Counted from the first letter of the stretch, positions 8,041 through 17,054 are shown. The stretch is 64,000 nt of DNA from DAOTXS01 sp034433515 (GCA_034433515.1 DAOUAL010000087.1:1-64000); one strand, 5' to 3'. Numbers and translations are program-made. The notes: generated from the sequence alone by a model not told the origin.

Positions 8041-10662
8041 TCACGCTTTGTACACCTTCACACACACTTCCTTGTGCAACGCCATTCCCGAAAGCGGGTC
8101 AGACTTGGTCAGGTTGAACTGACCATCGGCGGTGCCTTTGCCGCGTGCGACCTTGCCCAAGCCCCAGTGACCAAAGCCGTGCTGCCAGCCAACCACTTCG
8201 GGATGAATCCCTTCGGTGATGCGCACCGTCGCTTTGGCTTTGCCGTACGGCGATTCAACCCACACGGCGTCGCCGTCTTGGACGCCGAGACGCGCGGCGG
8301 TCTTGGCATTGATGGCGAGCGGATTCGACGGCTGAATACCCATTAGCCACGGGTTGTTGAACGTGCGCGACTGGGTGTGCGATGCCTCTTTCCAGTTGAC
8401 GAGGTAGAGCGGATAGTTGTCGTCGGGCTGCCAATCGCGTGGCGCGTACACCGGCAGCGCATCAACCACCTTGCCGTTCGCATCTTTCTTGGCAGCGGCT
8501 TGCGTGGAGACGAATTCGAGTTTGCGCGACGGCGTGTTGAATCCTTTGGCGAACTTGCCGTTTTTCGTCGCCACACCGAGCACCGTGAACGCTTTGTCTT
8601 TCAGCAATCCCTTCGCGTCCACGAATCCCCAGACTTGGCCCTCTTTGTCGAGAATGACCGTCGCGTCCTCGAACGTCGCGCCGCTGGGCACGTTGAACGA
8701 TTTGCCGTCCGCGCCGTACGCGTTCTTCGTTGCGTCCACGTAGCCAAGCAACTGCTTACCGTCTGCACTTTTGATGATTTGCGCGTTGAGTTTGGTTGTC
8801 GCGCCGTCCGGCAGTTTCACTTCCGCTTTGAACTTTTCGTACGTCGTCCCTTTGGGATCAATCCAGCACGCGCCCGGCAGTGCTTTCAACTGATCGAGCG
8901 TGATGCCCGGTCCACCCTTTTCGATTTCGAGTGAAAGGTACTCTTCGTACCATTTGGTTAGATCGTCCACATTCGTTTTCGATTTTTTGCCGATGCGGAA
9001 ATATTCTGCGCCATCCGCGTCTTTCAACCCCAGCCGCCGTCCCAACTCTGCGACGAACTCGTACTCGGCGGGCTGACCGAAAATCGGTTTGACGACGGGT
9101 TGGCGCAAGGAGACTGTTGACCACGTGACCCAGTTGGTCGTGAGATCGTAGCGTTCGAGATAGTGCGTGCCGGGGATGACAATATCTGCGAGCAGCGCCG
9201 TTTCACTCAAATGCGTGTCCACGACGCAAAGAAATTCCAGTTTCTTGAGCGCGTCAATGACGTTATGGGTGCCGGGCACCGAGAGCACGAGATTCTGGAA
9301 AATGACCATCCCGATTTTTGGAATGTACGCGCCCTTGCCTTGCCGCAGATTGTCGAGCGTCTCGGTGTAAATGCCCGAGCCGTGCGAGAAAGGATACTTG
9401 GTGCCGTGTCCGTCGAGGCGCGGCTGTTTGAGCGAATCGAGCGCGGGTACTTTGGGTGCTTGGCGGACATTGCCACGACGTTCGGGATTCATCAGCGTCC
9501 CGGGTTTATCCACATTGCCGAGCAGAACGTTCAACAATGCAATCGCGCGACCACCCTGCACCGCGTTGGAATGCTGCCCCGGACCGCTCCACGTATCCAC
9601 GACCGCCGGCTTGGTCGTGCCAAGTTCGTACGCCAGTTTGCGGATGTGCGACGCCGGCACGGACGAAATCTGCTCCGCCCACTCGGGCGATTTTTCCACG
9701 CCATCCACTTTGCCGAACAGATAATCTTTGTATTGGTCGAATCCAACTGTCCACTCATCAATGAACGCTTGGTCGTGATAGCCGCGTTTGATAATTTCGT
9801 GCGCGATGCCAAGCGCGAGTGCACCATCCGTGCCGGGACGAATTGGAATCCACCAATGGGCGCGCGCGGCGGTCTGGCTCAGGTACGGGTCCACGACAAC
9901 AATTTTTGCGCCGCTTTCGATGGCGCGCGCAAAAATGCGCGGCAGATGCGACCATTTTGTCGCGCTAATCGGATTCCAACCAAAGAGGACGATGTAACGC
10001 GATTGGATAAAATCGGCGAGCGGTCGCTCGTCGCCCATCACGAGTTTGAACGATGCCTTGCGCGACACATCGCACAGGTTCGAGTGGTTGTGATAGTTCG
10101 GGGTGCCGTAGAGCGCGCAGAAATCCTGCTGGATGTGCGTGAACGAGTGGTCCTCGCTGAACCAGATCAGTTTGTGCGCCTCGCCCGCGTCGCGCAGCGC
10201 CTTCAATTTCGTGGCAATGGTGTCGTACGCCTCGTCCCAAGAAATTTCGACAAAGCGCGGGTCAACGTCTTTCCCCTTGTCGGGATTCGTTCGCTTCAAC
10301 GGTTTTTTCACGCGGTCGGGATCGTAGAGCGACATCACGGCGGCGTTGCCCTTGGGACACATCGCCGCACCCTCGCGCTTGTGCGCCCAATAATCGGTCG
10401 AGATATTTGAAACGCCAATTGGGTTGTCTGCGTTCGGCTCGATCTTGGCGACGCGACCATCCACGACCTTGACGTACACGCCCGTTTGTCCGCCGCACAT
10501 ATTGCACGCGGTTGGAATCCACGTCTCATTGCGGGTCGGTACAGACGCCAGCGCGGAATCCATCGGCGTGAGCGGGATTAGCCAATCGCCCACCGCAAGC
10601 ACACCGGCGACTGCGGCGGAGAGTTTTAGAAAATCGCGGCGAGTCATTGTGGGTGTGTTCAT
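8041..10662 (-). CDS. Molybdopterin oxidoreductase catalytic subunit, PsrA/PhsA-like (module 2)
   Basis: An 873-aa DMSO-reductase-family enzyme with a Tat signal (TRRDFLKL at residues 7-14). The cluster motif is unusual: Cys53, Cys56 and Cys102 are present but the third cysteine of CxxCxxxC is Thr60. Cys197 in an HSNLCDVS block is the likely molybdenum ligand. The rest matches the family, including the GTDGALALGIAHEI segment and a C-terminal molybdopterin dinucleotide-binding domain from about residue 740. The start at 10662 has GGAGGA upstream; earlier starts would translate the intergenic tandem repeat. It pairs with the ferredoxin and NrfD genes upstream. Substrate unknown; sulfur-compound reduction is a family-based guess. 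Confidence 0.9.
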   Translation of the reverse strand: MNTPTMTRRDFLKLSAAVAGVLAVGDWLIPLTPMDSALASVPTRNETWIPTACNMCGGQTGVYVKVVDGRVAKIEPNADNPIGVSNISTDYWAHKREGAAMCPKGNAAVMSLYDPDRVKKPLKRTNPDKGKDVDPRFVEISWDEAYDTIATKLKALRDAGEAHKLIWFSEDHSFTHIQQDFCALYGTPNYHNHSNLCDVSRKASFKLVMGDERPLADFIQSRYIVLFGWNPISATKWSHLPRIFARAIESGAKIVVVDPYLSQTAARAHWWIPIRPGTDGALALGIAHEIIKRGYHDQAFIDEWTVGFDQYKDYLFGKVDGVEKSPEWAEQISSVPASHIRKLAYELGTTKPAVVDTWSGPGQHSNAVQGGRAIALLNVLLGNVDKPGTLMNPERRGNVRQAPKVPALDSLKQPRLDGHGTKYPFSHGSGIYTETLDNLRQGKGAYIPKIGMVIFQNLVLSVPGTHNVIDALKKLEFLCVVDTHLSETALLADIVIPGTHYLERYDLTTNWVTWSTVSLRQPVVKPIFGQPAEYEFVAELGRRLGLKDADGAEYFRIGKKSKTNVDDLTKWYEEYLSLEIEKGGPGITLDQLKALPGACWIDPKGTTYEKFKAEVKLPDGATTKLNAQIIKSADGKQLLGYVDATKNAYGADGKSFNVPSGATFEDATVILDKEGQVWGFVDAKGLLKDKAFTVLGVATKNGKFAKGFNTPSRKLEFVSTQAAAKKDANGKVVDALPVYAPRDWQPDDNYPLYLVNWKEASHTQSRTFNNPWLMGIQPSNPLAINAKTAARLGVQDGDAVWVESPYGKAKATVRITEGIHPEVVGWQHGFGHWGLGKVARGKGTADGQFNLTKSDPLSGMALHKEVCVKVYKA

Positions 10663-10676
10663 TATTCCTCCATCCA

Positions 10677-10772
10677 TTTCGTTGCATCGTTGGTTCGTTG
10701 TATCGTTGCATCGTTGAATCGTTGCATCGTTTGAACGAACCAACGACGTAACGAATCAACGAACTAACGACG
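10677..10772. repeat. Short tandem degenerate repeat (CGTTG/CAACG units)
   Basis: About ten 7-9-bp units such as ATCGTTGC, TTCGTTGT and, inverted, CGAATCAA. It fills the gap between the NrfD and catalytic genes of module 2 and touches the NrfD 3' end. Confidence 0.75.
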
Positions 10773-12290
10773 TTCTTCAAGTGGTAACAATGCCTTACCG
10801 ATGCTAAAGAGCGCGATGCAGAATGCGATGATGCCCGCGCTGGTGAGCCACTCGATCAGTGTTGGAAAGTACATTCCGCTCTGGCGCGCAGAATCGGTTT
10901 GCGCGAACAAATCCGCGTAACCCTGCCACGCGCTTCCGCCACTCACCGCGAGCGACACGCCCGGCGCGCCGACCACACGTATCGCGAAGAAGATGAGAAC
11001 CGCCGCCGTAACTGCGCCGGCGGCGTAAAACGCGGGTTGACCGACACTCGCGCCAAGTTTCTGCGCGGCAAACAAAATCAGCGCGGCGACGGCGACAAGC
11101 ACGACCAAGCCGCCCGCCCATACAATGTACGAAAAAATCTGATCGAGCGCGGCAGGCACGACCGATGGCGTTACGGCAACGGTGAAGGGTGTGTACGCCG
11201 TATCGAATCCTTCGACTAACGGACGTGTCAGCGGCGGGATGACGATGTTCAAACGTACGCCAATGATGCCGATGACAATCATCGCGCTCGCGATGCCAAT
11301 CCAAGTCAGGTTCGTGTTCGTCCGTCGGTTCATCAACAGAAGGAGCGGAATCAGCGCGCCGATGCCGAGCTGCAAAATCCAAAAGACCCACCAAAACGGT
11401 CCGAACATGATCGTTTCGTACGTCGCGAGATGATCGGGGATCGCGCCGTACAGCCCAACCAAGAATTCGCTCGCGATGAAAAGCAAATCCAAGCCAAGCA
11501 ACGCGGCCACCAACTTGCCCAAGCCGCTCACCAACTCGCGCCGTTCGTGCTCTTTCAATCGCGCAAAGAACGCGGCGATGAACGTCAGCAACGCGCCGCC
11601 GGAGGCGAGCGCGGAGGTGATGAAGATGAGCGGGAAGAGGCCGGTGTACCAGTAGGGGCGCGCTTTGACGACGGCGAAGATGGCACCCGTACCGCCATGC
11701 ACGCCAATCGCGACGGGGATACCGATCAAGCCCAAGAGTTTGACGAGGCGCAGATCGTCTTGCAACGCTTTTTCAGACACATCCGTACTGCCCAGCGTCA
11801 GCGCGCGATAGAGCAGTTGTTGCCAGCCCTGTTTCTCTTCTGCCCAGCGCACCAGGTCGCGGCGCATCAACAACCACAACTCGGCGACCAGAATCACCAT
11901 GTAGAGAACGTAGAAATGGATTTCCCATTCCAGCACCGAGTTCGGGTTGCGATTAAAGAACACCGTCCAGAACCGTTCCATGTGCCCCAGGTCGAGCAGA
12001 ATAAACAAGAGACCCGCTTGCAACGCGATGAATGCGGTAAAGAGCGCAAGGCGTCCAATCGGCTCAAAGCGTTTCACCCCGCCGACGTAAATCAGCGTCG
12101 AGAGGAGAAACGATCCCGCGCTCAAGCCGATAAAGTAAATGTAGAACGCAACCCACAAGCCCCACGGCACCACTTGGGTCAGGTTGGTCACTTGCAATCC
12201 ATCCACCACGCGCACCAACAGCGCGAGCGCGCCGATGGCGATCGTTGAACCCAGCGCGAGCCAGTATGCCCAAGTAATTCCACGTTTCAT
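10764..12290 (-). CDS. NrfD/PsrC-type membrane anchor (module 2)
   Basis: A 508-aa polytopic membrane protein of the NrfD family, longer than the module 1 anchor. The VPWGLWVAFYIYFIGLSAG segment near residue 45 is the family hallmark. The extra length lies in a loop around residues 140-180 and in additional membrane segments near the C-terminus. The ATG at 12290 has GGGAGGA upstream; the in-frame extension to 12560 overlaps the ferredoxin gene and is rejected. It should exchange electrons with quinone and couple them to the ferredoxin subunit. Confidence 0.92.
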   Translation of the reverse strand: MKRGITWAYWLALGSTIAIGALALLVRVVDGLQVTNLTQVVPWGLWVAFYIYFIGLSAGSFLLSTLIYVGGVKRFEPIGRLALFTAFIALQAGLLFILLDLGHMERFWTVFFNRNPNSVLEWEIHFYVLYMVILVAELWLLMRRDLVRWAEEKQGWQQLLYRALTLGSTDVSEKALQDDLRLVKLLGLIGIPVAIGVHGGTGAIFAVVKARPYWYTGLFPLIFITSALASGGALLTFIAAFFARLKEHERRELVSGLGKLVAALLGLDLLFIASEFLVGLYGAIPDHLATYETIMFGPFWWVFWILQLGIGALIPLLLLMNRRTNTNLTWIGIASAMIVIGIIGVRLNIVIPPLTRPLVEGFDTAYTPFTVAVTPSVVPAALDQIFSYIVWAGGLVVLVAVAALILFAAQKLGASVGQPAFYAAGAVTAAVLIFFAIRVVGAPGVSLAVSGGSAWQGYADLFAQTDSARQSGMYFPTLIEWLTSAGIIAFCIALFSIGKALLPLEERR

Positions 12291-12351
12291 TGAAATCCTC
12301 CCTATTCCGCAATACGCAGCACACAACACGTATCTCGTCTTACGTGTTCCG

Positions 12352-12990
12352 TTAGGTGATGTAGTAGACGTTCGGGCCCGTCCCCAACTCTTCCTTGAGC
12401 ACAAAGTGGCGGCGCTCGGCGAGTAAACGCGACACGTCGCTGTCCGGATCGTTGAGGTCGCCGAAAATGCGTGCTTTGGGCATACACGTCTGCACACACG
12501 CGGGCTCTTGTCCTTTGTCGAGACGATGAACGCAGAAGGTGCACTTGCGCACATTGCCAATCGGCGAGCCGCCCTTTACGCGATCCCACACCTTGCCATA
12601 TTCATTCGACGGCTGCGCTTCAAAGGCGTTGAGCGGCTGGGTATAATTCTCGCCGAAATCGAAAAAGCGCGCACCGTACGGACAGGCGGTCATACAATAG
12701 CGACAGCCGATACATTTTTCATAATCCACTACGACGATGCCATCCTGCGCGCGTTTCCACGTCGCGCCAACGGGGCAGACGGGTACGCACGGCGGATTCG
12801 TGCAGTGATTGCAAAGAATGGGCAGGAATCGTCGGCGCACGTTAGGAAACTCGCCGACCTCTTGGCGCAAGACGCGCGTGTAGGCGATGCCGGGCGGGGT
12901 GTGGTTTTCCTGCTTGCATGCGATTGTGCATGCGTCGCAATCCACACAGCGCTTGAGGTCAATCACCATCGCATAGCGTTTGTTTGGCAT
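12352..12990 (-). CDS. Four-cluster [4Fe-4S] ferredoxin subunit (module 2)
   Basis: A 212-aa protein with four cysteine groups: CVDCDACTIAC, CNHCTNPPCVPVC, CIGCRYCMTAC and CTFC...CVQTC. It is the PsrB/DmsB-type electron wire between the NrfD anchor and the molybdenum subunit. It lacks the N-terminal extension of its module 1 counterpart but is otherwise collinear with it, ending in the same KEELGT...VYY tail, so the two modules are probably paralogous. CGGAGGATGT overlaps its ATG. It is the first gene of the molybdoenzyme cluster. Confidence 0.93.
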   Translation of the reverse strand: MPNKRYAMVIDLKRCVDCDACTIACKQENHTPPGIAYTRVLRQEVGEFPNVRRRFLPILCNHCTNPPCVPVCPVGATWKRAQDGIVVVDYEKCIGCRYCMTACPYGARFFDFGENYTQPLNAFEAQPSNEYGKVWDRVKGGSPIGNVRKCTFCVHRLDKGQEPACVQTCMPKARIFGDLNDPDSDVSRLLAERRHFVLKEELGTGPNVYYIT

Positions 12991-13028
12991 ACATCCTCCG
13001 AGAGAGGGAAACCGGTCGCAGGGAAAGA

Positions 13029-13052
13029 AGTGAACAAGTCTACTTGTTTACA
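13029..13052. promoter_or_regulatory. Candidate operator palindrome upstream of the oxidoreductase operon
   Basis: Inverted repeat AACAAGT-CT-ACTTGTT at 13033-13048, about 40 bp before the first gene of the operon. Part of it (GAACAAGTCTA) recurs upstream of module 1 at 6709-6719. It could bind one of the LuxR-type regulators encoded just upstream. Confidence 0.4.
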
Positions 13053-13097
13053 CCCTTCTACCATTATCACGCAGGCGCGGCGCAAAATCTAGCGGTA

Positions 13098-13135
13098 AAT
13101 TCCCTGATTTCTGACTGCGCCCGCGTCAGGGAATT
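13098..13135. promoter_or_regulatory. Inverted repeat AATTCCCTGA / TCAGGGAATT
   Basis: Perfect 10-bp arms 18 bp apart in the gap between the regulatory cassettes and the oxidoreductase operon. Its position suits a regulator binding site. A longer, looser inverted repeat (TTTCGCACC / GGTGCGAAA) flanks it to the right. No gene is seen in 12991-13341. Confidence 0.4.
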
Positions 13136-13250
13136 CCCTGAGCCTCGCTTTCGCACCCTCGCCGGTCCAATAAGAATGCGCGTCCATTGAGCAGCTGGAC
13201 TAGCCACATGGTCTATTTGACGGCGCAGGTGCGAAATCTAGGCTGACCAA

Positions 13251-13276
13251 ATAAAAAACCCGCTTGTCGCGGGTTT
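13251..13276 (-). terminator. Rho-independent terminator of the regulatory cassette
   Basis: Read on the minus strand: stem of 8 bp (AAACCCGC / GCGGGTTT), 5-nt loop, followed by TTT ATTT. It lies 65 bp after the last response-regulator gene, separating regulators from the oxidoreductase operon. Confidence 0.85.
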
Positions 13277-13341
13277 ACTAAGAGAGCGCGCTTGTCTTTG
13301 CTATCTCAAGGCGTCCGTCTGCCATCTTTCGCACGGTTGGC

Positions 13342-14001
13342 TCATTTTCCGAGCAACCCCTTTTGGATGGCGTAGCGCACCAACTCGGCGCGTGTACGCA
13401 AGCCCAATTTTTCTTGAATGCGTGCTTTGTGCGTCTCGATGGTTTTGACGCTCACCGTCAACTGCTCGGCGATTTCGTGATTGCTGTACCCCTGCGCGAT
13501 GAGCGTCAGCACCTCGCGTTCGCGCGCGGTCAACGGATCTGCCTCTTCCGCGGCGACGGGCTCACCGCTTTTTCTCATCTTGAGGTAATCGTCAATCAGT
13601 ACCTTGGCAACCGATGGATACAGAAACGCTTCGCCGCGCTGCACCGCGCGAATCGCCGCGAGGAGTTCCGAATCCGCCGCGCGTTTCAGGACATACCCCG
13701 CCGCGCCCGCATCGAGTGCCTGTTGCACGTACGCCGCATCGTCGTGCATCGTCAACATCAGCACGCGTGTGGCGGGGCACGCGTGCAGAATCTCGCGCGT
13801 TGCCGCGACGCCACCCTTGCCCCCCATCGAAATATCCATCAGTACGATGTCGGGCTGTGTGGTCTGCGCGATGCGAACGGCTTCTTCGCCCGTTTCGGCT
13901 TCTGCGACCACGTCCATATCCGCCTGCGCATTCAAGAGCGCTTTCAACCCCGCGCGCAAAATCGCGTGGTCATCGGCGAGCAAGATTCGAATTCTAGTCA
14001 T
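13342..14001 (-). CDS. NarL/LuxR-family response regulator (cassette 2)
   Basis: A 219-aa regulator. The receiver domain (1-120) has the acidic pair Asp10/Asp11, phospho-acceptor Asp56 in VLMDIS, and a C-terminal Lys at KRAA. The LuxR-type helix-turn-helix (about 150-215) contains LTAREREVLTLIAQGYSN and SVKTIETHKARI. It lies 23 bp after its histidine kinase and is the gene nearest the oxidoreductase operon, which it may control. It is a paralogue of the regulator at 17055-17702. Confidence 0.93.
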   Translation of the reverse strand: MTRIRILLADDHAILRAGLKALLNAQADMDVVAEAETGEEAVRIAQTTQPDIVLMDISMGGKGGVAATREILHACPATRVLMLTMHDDAAYVQQALDAGAAGYVLKRAADSELLAAIRAVQRGEAFLYPSVAKVLIDDYLKMRKSGEPVAAEEADPLTAREREVLTLIAQGYSNHEIAEQLTVSVKTIETHKARIQEKLGLRTRAELVRYAIQKGLLGK

Positions 14002-14003
14002 AG

Positions 14004-14040
14004 GTCTGAACTACCGACTACCGACTATTGACTACTGTTC
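14004..14040. repeat. Short tandem repeat ACTACCG/ACTATTG units
   Basis: Four to five 7-bp units in the gap between kinase and regulator genes; its right end supplies the last codons of the kinase. Confidence 0.6.
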
Positions 14041-15959
14041 ACCGGTAATTGCGCGAACACGGTCGTCCCCGCGCCAAGTTTGGATTCCACGATGAGTTTG
14101 CCGCCCAACAATTCCGCGCGTTCCTTCATTCCCAGCAAACCCAGGTTCTGCCCATTGCTCCGCGCGTGCCAAAGTTGCTCCACCGCGAATCCTCGCCCAT
14201 CGTCTTCCACAATCGCGACGATTGAATTGGCGCGGCGTTCTAAAAGCACGCTGACATTTTTCGCGTTCGCATATTTGGCAATGTTGGTCAGCGCTTCTTG
14301 TACGATGCGGTACAGCGCGATTTCATGTTGCGCGGGCAAGCGCGCGTCGTCCAAACCAACCACTTGGAAATCCACCGCGAGATTGAACCGTTGGGCATAA
14401 TCGCGCGTATAGCGTTCGAGAGCGGTTACCAAACCGAGGTCGTCAAGCACGCTGGGGCGGAGTTCGCGCGCCAGCGCGCGCACAGCATCCAAGATGTTGC
14501 CGGTCAGTTCCTTGAGTTCCTTCGTGTGCGCCTGCGCGACGGCAAGCGAGGAGGACTCTTCGACCATTTTCAAACCGACGAGCAGTCGGGTCAGCGATTG
14601 TCCCATTTCGTCGTGCAATTCACGCGCCACGCGTTGGCGTTCTTCTTCTTGGGCGCGGATCACCTTGTCGAGCAATTGTCCACGCACGCGCTCTTTCTCG
14701 CTGAGGTCATTCCACAAACGCGCATTCTCCACCGCCACGCCCAATCCTTGTCCAACGGCTTCCAACAAGCGCACCTCATCCGCGCTGAACGCCTGGGCAT
14801 CGGGGCTAGCCACTCCCAGCACCCCCAGCACGCGATCGCGCGCCAGGATCGGCACGGTGATGTGCGAGGCAATGGCGCGGTTCTCCTTGACGCGCGCCTC
14901 GCGCAACGGGCACGTGTCGGGCAAGGGCGTCACGACGACGGCTTGTTTGTCGCGCACGGCGGCAGTGCAAGGACAGCCGCGCAGCGCGGTCGCGACCTCG
15001 CGCGCGCCGAGCGCCGGCGGCAAGCCCAACCAGGTGGTTAGCCGAATGATTTCGCCATCGCGGTCGAACAGCAAGACCCAGCCGGCGGGTAAATCCAATT
15101 CCGCCAGCAGCGTGCGCAGAGAACGTTCGAGCATTTCCTCGAGCGGTGCCGGCGTATTCACGGCATTCGCCACCGCGTTCAGTGCCGCCAGTTCACGGTT
15201 ACGCTGCACCATCTCGCGGTAGGCGCGGTCGAGGTCGGCGGTCATGGCGTTGAACGCGCTTGACAATTGTCCGATTTCGTCGCCCGCCCAGGGTACGACA
15301 CGCCGCGACAGATCGCCGCTTGCCACCGCGCGCGTCGCGCCAACCAAATCGAAAATCGGGCGCGTCATCACGCGCGTGAGCAAGAATGTGACGGCGACGC
15401 CGATGAGCGAAATGATGAGCGTGATCAAGAGCAATTGCAGAGTCGCGGCAGCGATATTGGCGCGCAGTCGTCGTTCCGACATTCCCACGCGAGCGACGCC
15501 CGCTTTGCCTCCCAGAATTGGCACCGCGAAATCACGCATCGTCCCCACTTCGGTGTCAAACACCTCCAGATGGGCATGGTCATTTGGCGTGGCAGAGTTC
15601 GCGGCGATCAAAGCGGGCGATACGCCGGTCGGAAATGAATGCACAACGACGTTGCCGTCGTGATCGAGGATGAAGGCATATTGCACATCCACATTGCTTT
15701 CCTGTGTCTCGCGCACCAGTTCGTGCAGCGCGAACAGGTTGTTCGTCAAGAGCAGATCCGTCGAACGCGCGGCGAGCGCGCGGGCGACCGATGTGCCTTT
15801 GTCATCCAACTCGCGCGTCAGCGACTGATCGAGCGACGTGCGCACGTAGAGGATGACCGCCGCACTGAAAAGCAGGATCAAGCCCAGGGCGATGCCCAGA
15901 ATCTTAAAGCGGACGCTGATGCTGAGCGCGAGATCGCGAAGATATCGAATCACGTTCAT
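14025..15959 (-). CDS. Membrane GAF histidine kinase, HisKA_3 type (cassette 2)
   Basis: A 644-aa sensor kinase. Order: membrane segment 18-40, extracytoplasmic domain 41-170, membrane segment 172-194, HAMP about 195-250, GAF about 270-415, HisKA_3 with phospho-His449 in RVARELHDEMGQ, and HATPase_c with LGLLGMKERAELLGG near the end. The GAF domain has three cysteines (329, 331 and 350) in a CPC...CPLRE arrangement, also present in the paralogue. Cysteine-bearing GAF domains are known in redox-sensing kinases, so direct redox or Fe-S sensing is possible. Its ATG overlaps the stop of the lipoprotein gene by 4 bp, implying the lipoprotein feeds it the signal. Confidence 0.93.
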   Translation of the reverse strand: MNVIRYLRDLALSISVRFKILGIALGLILLFSAAVILYVRTSLDQSLTRELDDKGTSVARALAARSTDLLLTNNLFALHELVRETQESNVDVQYAFILDHDGNVVVHSFPTGVSPALIAANSATPNDHAHLEVFDTEVGTMRDFAVPILGGKAGVARVGMSERRLRANIAAATLQLLLITLIISLIGVAVTFLLTRVMTRPIFDLVGATRAVASGDLSRRVVPWAGDEIGQLSSAFNAMTADLDRAYREMVQRNRELAALNAVANAVNTPAPLEEMLERSLRTLLAELDLPAGWVLLFDRDGEIIRLTTWLGLPPALGAREVATALRGCPCTAAVRDKQAVVVTPLPDTCPLREARVKENRAIASHITVPILARDRVLGVLGVASPDAQAFSADEVRLLEAVGQGLGVAVENARLWNDLSEKERVRGQLLDKVIRAQEEERQRVARELHDEMGQSLTRLLVGLKMVEESSSLAVAQAHTKELKELTGNILDAVRALARELRPSVLDDLGLVTALERYTRDYAQRFNLAVDFQVVGLDDARLPAQHEIALYRIVQEALTNIAKYANAKNVSVLLERRANSIVAIVEDDGRGFAVEQLWHARSNGQNLGLLGMKERAELLGGKLIVESKLGAGTTVFAQLPVNSSQ

Positions 15960-16882
15960 TTGCTCCAGCCGCGCACCACGCGCGCCATCTCGCGAATCGA
16001 ATCGTAGGCGCTATCATCTATCGAGACAAAGCGATCAATTGCCAAACGCGCGAGCGCGGCACGACCGTCCGCGTCCAGATGCATTTGCAATAGTGCCGCG
16101 CGGAGTTGCGTCTTCAACTCAGCATCGAGCGCCGGCGGGACGACGATGGGGGGAATGCCATAGGGTGGTGATTTGGCAAGCACGTGCGTTTTTGTTCCGA
16201 TGTCTGGATCGGACGCGACGAGGGATTCGTACACCAAACTGTCCACCGCCGCGCCGTCCACCAACTTGGACGCGACGGCACGAATCGAATTGTCGTGACT
16301 GTAGGTGAAAATGGTGCGGGCGAAAAATGCTTCCGGCGTCGTGCCAAGTTGGGCGAGTTGGTACGCTGTCGCGAGTCGTCCCGAGTTAGAGAGTGGGTCG
16401 GAAAAGGCAAAGACCTTGCCGCGCAGATCGCTCAAGGTGCGCGCTGGACTATCGCTGGGGACGATGAGGTACGAGTAATAAATCGTCCCGCCGTTCATTT
16501 GCGGCGCGACGAGGAGTTCCATTCCGAAATCGCGTTGACCTTCGACGTACGCGCCGCCACAGACAAACGCGACCTCTACTTGCCCCGCGCGAACGAGATC
16601 GTTGACTTCGGCGTAGGTTTGACGTTGAATCAATTGCACGGGACGTTCGAGGCGGTGTGAGAGATAGTCGAGGAGCGCGTCGTACGATTCGAGCGTCGAG
16701 CGCGGCGAGATCACTGCGGCGACGGCGACGCGCAAGGGCATCTTGTCGCTAAAAGCAATGGTGGACGTCGGCGTCCCATTGGTCGTTGTCGAGAGGGGAA
16801 CAAATTTGCGCGGGGATTGGTTGCATGCGGCTAGCACCCACCAAAGAAATACCACGCCGATCAAAAGCGCACAACGCTTCAT
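15956..16882 (-). CDS. PhnD-like substrate-binding lipoprotein (cassette 2)
   Basis: A 308-aa periplasmic binding protein of the phosphate/phosphonate (PhnD, PF12974) type. It has a lipoprotein signal ending in the lipobox LAAC at about residues 16-19, then PLRVAVAAVISP, a QRQTYAEVNDL block and a YYSYLIV block. No ABC permease or ATPase is nearby; it overlaps a sensor kinase instead. TtrS-type kinases carry a PhnD-like domain in the same polypeptide, so this looks like a split version serving as ligand receptor. The ATG at 16882 has AGGAGGAT upstream; earlier in-frame starts lie inside a MITE-like repeat and are rejected. Confidence 0.88.
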   Translation of the reverse strand: MKRCALLIGVVFLWWVLAACNQSPRKFVPLSTTTNGTPTSTIAFSDKMPLRVAVAAVISPRSTLESYDALLDYLSHRLERPVQLIQRQTYAEVNDLVRAGQVEVAFVCGGAYVEGQRDFGMELLVAPQMNGGTIYYSYLIVPSDSPARTLSDLRGKVFAFSDPLSNSGRLATAYQLAQLGTTPEAFFARTIFTYSHDNSIRAVASKLVDGAAVDSLVYESLVASDPDIGTKTHVLAKSPPYGIPPIVVPPALDAELKTQLRAALLQMHLDADGRAALARLAIDRFVSIDDSAYDSIREMARVVRGWSK

Positions 16883-16902
16883 CGCGTCATCCTCCTCAAT
16901 GA

Positions 16903-17011
16903 CTAGTGCAACAACATGAAATAGTTGCATACCAGACTGATGGGAATACATTGACAGACGTGGCTAAAAATCGAGTTTTCACTACGCACTTTCATGTTGG
17001 TGCACTACTAG
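16903..17011. mobile_element. MITE-like element, copy A
   Basis: A 109-bp element with terminal inverted repeats: CTAGTGCAACAACATGAAA at the left, and the complement of CTAGTAGTGCACCAACATGAAA at the right. No coding capacity. It lies 20 bp upstream of the second lipoprotein gene. Belongs to the subfamily of copies B and C. Confidence 0.85.
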
Positions 17012-17054
17012 CACGATTGTCGCACCAATCGTCTAGATAGTCAAGCATGGATGC

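Noticed and set aside
9163..10410. Plus-strand open frame (415 codons) opposite the module 2 catalytic subunit
   Set aside because: Same reason: antisense shadow without any recognisable domain or ribosome site.
7969..10772. CRISPR-like arrays at the tandem-repeat gaps
   Set aside because: Units are 7-9 bp, degenerate and without spacers; no cas genes nearby.
16883..16951. Longer N-terminus for the second PhnD-like lipoprotein
   Set aside because: It would be translated from the MITE-like element and would bury the lipoprotein signal; the internal ATG has a good ribosome site.
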